From Vulcanimicrobiota bacterium (GTDB lineage: Bacteria; Vulcanimicrobiota; Xenobia; Xenobiales; JADMJV01): 10,183 nucleotides of DNA. The position numbers and the translations under genes are program-made. Position 1 is the stretch's first letter, and each line of letters opens with the position of its first letter. This document shows positions 8,431-10,183 of the stretch, piece after piece. Under the pieces are notes generated by a model, which made no database searches, had not been told where the DNA came from, and was given only the letters and a program-made list of their open reading frames with translations. Where the stretch lies: NCBI GenBank assembly GCA_023447635.1, contig JAEXNA010000060.1, positions 1 to 10,183 on the forward strand. Reading direction: 5' to 3'.

Positions 8431-8601
8431 CTAGATCGCTCGGCCTCGGAAGCCGTTAGTGACCAGGGAGACGATCAGCAGCACGACGGCGGCGAAAAAG
8501 ATGATCTGACCGATGGAGGCGGCCGTACCGGCAACTCCACCGAACCCGAACAGGGCGGCGATCAGGGCGATGATGAAAAAGGTGAGAGCCCAGCTTAACA
8601 T
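8431..8601 (-). CDS. DUF1328 (YtjA-like) small membrane protein
   Basis: This 56-residue protein is almost entirely two membrane helices (about 3-19 and 32-48) joined by the glycine-rich turn GFGGVAGTAASIGQ. It ends in a short basic tail (FRGRAI). The pattern matches DUF1328/YtjA, whose members are 50-60 residues long and of unknown function; many are linked to stress conditions. The ATG at 8601 was chosen because AAGGAG lies 9 nt upstream and the family starts at this point. A longer in-frame start at 8688 would add 29 unrelated residues. The stop lies 12 nt before the ftsH TTG and overlaps its SD, so the two genes form an operon. That placement suggests a partner or substrate of FtsH, which is inference. 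Confidence 0.88.
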   Translation of the reverse strand: MLSWALTFFIIALIAALFGFGGVAGTAASIGQIIFFAAVVLLIVSLVTNGFRGRAI

Positions 8602-8610
8602 AGTGTGTAT

Positions 8611-8636
8611 CTCCTTTGGATCCTCGGAAAGAGGAG
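8611..8636 (-). promoter_or_regulatory. Possible SD-masking hairpin before the DUF1328 gene
   Basis: In the minus-strand transcript CTCCTCTTT (8636-8628) can pair with AAAGGAG (8617-8611) with one to two bulged bases, around a ten-base loop that contains GGATCC. The 3' arm is the SD of the DUF1328 gene. Folding would hide the ribosome site and opening would free it. It is a short hairpin and could be chance. Confidence 0.35.
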
Positions 8637-8794
8637 GGTGGTTCGTGATCTCATCATCTCGCCAACCCACCCGGGATGGAGCATCCATGTGGCAATGGGG
8701 GAGGCACCCGGATGGGCCCGAGGATCTCCTACCCCGCTCCCCATCCCGGGGGCGGGGAGGCAGCTATCCTCTCGCGTCACGAACAACGGTGAAC

Positions 8795-8823
8795 TTAGTC
8801 TTAAACTGAGGGTCGACTATCCT
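8795..8823 (+). promoter_or_regulatory. Candidate promoter for the DUF892 gene
   Basis: TTAGTC (8795-8800) and TATCCT (8818-8823) are separated by 17 bp, predicting a start near 8829-8831 and a leader of about 28 nt. The match to the sigma-70 consensus is moderate. A stress sigma factor is possible but not shown. Confidence 0.35.
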
Positions 8824-8838
8824 GTGGCCCCTGGCCAC
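8824..8838. promoter_or_regulatory. Perfect dyad at the predicted transcription start of the DUF892 gene
   Basis: GTGGCC (8824-8829) and GGCCAC (8833-8838) are perfect 6-bp arms around CCT. The dyad directly follows the candidate -10 and ends 6 bp before the SD (AAGGAG at 8845-8850). It is a likely operator or a small leader stem. Confidence 0.4.
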
Positions 8839-8857
8839 TTGCCTAAGGAGACCTATC

Positions 8858-10099
8858 ATGGCCAAAGCCACCCATATCATCTATCTCGAGCAGCTTTTCG
8901 CCCGCGAGGCGCACGAACTTTATCAGGACGAGACGCTGCTCGCCGAAGCGTTCGACCTGGCTCGCAAGCACGCTAGCAACCCTATGCTGGCCGAACTTTT
9001 CGAAAGAGCCCGCCGGGATACCCTGGACCTGGCTTCGGCTATCAAAGAGCATCTGCACGGTCAGCCCGGCAAGGGCCACCGCTCCGCCTTGCGCGGCATC
9101 CTGGAAGAGGGCAATAGGCGAGCCCAGAACCTGGGCGACCACCACCTGGTCGACGCCGAACTGATCGCTACCATGCAGCGGCTGCTGGGCTATCAACTGG
9201 CGGGTTACGAAAACGTGGCCAACTTTGCTCGCATGCTGCGCGAGGACTCGCTCGAGTCCGTCATCGAGCGCGCCATCATGCACAAGCGGCAGACCGCCAA
9301 GCGGCTCTCTCAGGTGGCTCTGCATCAGGTCCACTGGCGAGCTAACTGGTGGGCGCCAGAGCACACCAGCGCCTGGGATCGCGTGAAAACCGCATTCCGT
9401 CGCGACTGGGAACAGACCAAAGCGCACGTGGGAGGCGCGACTCCGCCTCCCGGCGGTCAAGACGCGAGCGACACCATGGCTCAGATCACGGGTCGCCAGG
9501 AAGTCGCCCCGGCGGCTTCCTTCGAGGCCGATGAGCCCGCTTTCCGCTACGGCTACGGCGCCGCCCAACACTACCGTGACCGCGACTGGGGTCCCGGCAT
9601 CGAGGGCGAACTGCGTTCGAACTACGGCGGTATCTGGGACGAAACCACCCGCGAGCACGTGCGCGCCGGTTGGTTCTACGCTCGCCCCGGAGAAGAAGAG
9701 AACCATCGCCGCTCGATCTCTCTGCCCGCCAATGACGCCGAGTACGATCGCCGTATCGGCGACCGTGAGCTCTCCTTGCGGGAACAGCAGCTGCGCGAAG
9801 AAGAGCATTTGCGCGCCGAAGAGCGACTGCGTGAGGAGCACCTGAGGGAAAGGGAGATTCGCGACGCTCGACTCAGGGAAGAGGCGGAACTCGAACTCAG
9901 AGACGATCGCCTGGCTCACGACCGAATGGCCGAAGCGCGTTTGCGCGAAGGCGGAAGCGACCTGCGTCAGCGGGCCTTCGAGCACGACCGGCAGCGCGAC
10001 GCCTTGCACCGGGACGACCTGGAACGTCGTCAGTTCGAGCATCGTGAGGCGATGTCCGACCGGGAGCGCCGTCGGAAACAAGACCCGCCCGTCTTCTAG
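8858..10099 (+). CDS. DUF892 (YciE/YciF-like) ferritin-like protein with long charged C-terminus
   Basis: This 413-residue protein is far longer than YciE/YciF proteins (about 165). Residues 1-160 form the four-helix DUF892 domain: IIYLEQLFAREAHELYQDE, NPMLAELFERARRDT, SALRGILEEGNRRAQNL and the helix ending LLGYQLAGYENVANFARML. Where typical members read EHYEIAGYG, this one reads LGYQLAGYE, so likely metal-site acids are lost. Residues 172-190 (WDRVKTAFRRDWEQTKAH) and 226-275 (EPAFRYGYGAAQHY, then LRSNYGGIWDETTREHVRAGW) resemble a Trp-rich segment seen in some bacterial stress proteins. Residues 295-406 are almost all Arg, Glu, Asp, Leu, His and Ala, with RLREE-type repeats, and should form a long charged coiled coil or single helix. 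AAGGAG lies 7 nt before the ATG. It is divergent from DUF1328-ftsH. A stress role is inferred from the family; the function of the extension is unknown. Confidence 0.85.
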   Translation: MAKATHIIYLEQLFAREAHELYQDETLLAEAFDLARKHASNPMLAELFERARRDTLDLASAIKEHLHGQPGKGHRSALRGILEEGNRRAQNLGDHHLVDAELIATMQRLLGYQLAGYENVANFARMLREDSLESVIERAIMHKRQTAKRLSQVALHQVHWRANWWAPEHTSAWDRVKTAFRRDWEQTKAHVGGATPPPGGQDASDTMAQITGRQEVAPAASFEADEPAFRYGYGAAQHYRDRDWGPGIEGELRSNYGGIWDETTREHVRAGWFYARPGEEENHRRSISLPANDAEYDRRIGDRELSLREQQLREEEHLRAEERLREEHLREREIRDARLREEAELELRDDRLAHDRMAEARLREGGSDLRQRAFEHDRQRDALHRDDLERRQFEHREAMSDRERRRKQDPPVF

Positions 10100-10155
10100 C
10101 GCGCACCTTCGAGAGCGACCTTCGACGAAGGAGACCGGCCCCCGGCCAAGTGTTT
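10100..10155 (+). other. 3' flank of the DUF892 gene, with small dyads
   Basis: ACCTTCGA occurs twice (10105-10112 and 10118-10125). CCTTC (10119-10123) and GAAGG (10127-10131) form a 5-bp hairpin with loop GAC, and GGCC repeats flank CCC near 10137-10147. None has a proper T-tract, so no convincing terminator is visible before the G-run. Confidence 0.4.
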
Positions 10156-10156
10156 T

Positions 10157-10179
10157 GGGGGGGCGGGGGTGGGGTGGGG
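10157..10179 (+). repeat. G-run array, G-quadruplex type
   Basis: Four guanine runs of 7, 5, 4 and 4 bases are separated by the single bases C, T and T, with TTTT on both sides. Single-base loops with runs of four or more make this an ideal quadruplex pattern on the plus strand. It lies at the very end of the window, so it may be a sequence-end artefact or a genuine element just beyond the DUF892 gene. Confidence 0.7.
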
Positions 10180-10183
10180 TTTT

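Larger units (their letters stand above)
8602..8857. other. Divergent intergenic region between DUF1328-ftsH and the DUF892 gene
   Basis: This 256-bp region contains no credible gene. It holds a GC-rich inverted repeat, CCCCGC (8732-8737) with GCGGGG (8752-8757), around CCCGGG. A small perfect dyad, GGATG (8674-8678) with CATCC (8682-8686), is also present. The heptamer CTATCCT occurs twice (8764-8770 and 8817-8823). I see no convincing promoter for the minus-strand operon; it must lie here or start further right. Confidence 0.6.

Noticed and set aside
8843..10081. 412-residue minus-strand open frame opposite the DUF892 gene
   Set aside because: The plus-strand protein has a proper SD and a recognisable family domain. 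The minus-strand translation is a mirror of its regular codons.

Overview
This is a GC-rich bacterial window with dense genes, clear Shine-Dalgarno (SD) sites and intrinsic hairpin/T-tract terminators. The organism cannot be named from the sequence. The furA-katG pair resembles the actinobacterial FurA/CatR arrangement. The qorB/HxlR pair, the DUF1328 protein and the DUF892 (YciE/YciF-like) protein are best known from Gram-negative and other bacteria. I found no transposase, integrase, tRNA, rRNA or CRISPR array.

Layout: (1) Positions 13-198 hold a short tandem array of 51-bp hairpin-forming repeats. (2) Positions 215-1009 (minus) hold an HxlR-family regulator followed by a small unknown gene. 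(3) Divergent from these, at 1130-2014 (plus), is a QorB-type NAD(P)H:quinone oxidoreductase. The 120-bp gap contains overlapping inverted repeats that look like the HxlR operator. (4) Converging on qorB, with interlocked stop codons, is a PheA/TfdB-type FAD monooxygenase (2011-3549, minus). (5) Upstream of it on the same strand lies furA-katG (6327-3625), separated from the monooxygenase by a strong terminator. A 46-bp dyad covers the furA promoter and SD. (6) Next on the same strand is a DUF1328 small membrane protein followed by an FtsH protease (8601-6454), which ends in its own terminator. (7) Divergent from that, at 8858-10099 (plus), is a DUF892 ferritin-like protein with a long, highly charged C-terminal extension. 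(8) The last bases form a G-quadruplex-type G-run.

The common theme is redox and envelope stress: quinone reduction with a one-cysteine regulator, flavin hydroxylation of aromatics, peroxide removal under a FurA/PerR-like sensor, membrane proteolysis, and a ferritin-like stress protein. Most genes belong to known families. The unusual material is in the regulatory DNA (46-bp furA dyad, nested HxlR operator, terminator directly before the monooxygenase), in residue changes at normally conserved sites (FurA recognition helix, QorB Rossmann motif, DUF892 helix) and in the DUF892 fusion. I did not find a clearly new defence or mobile system.
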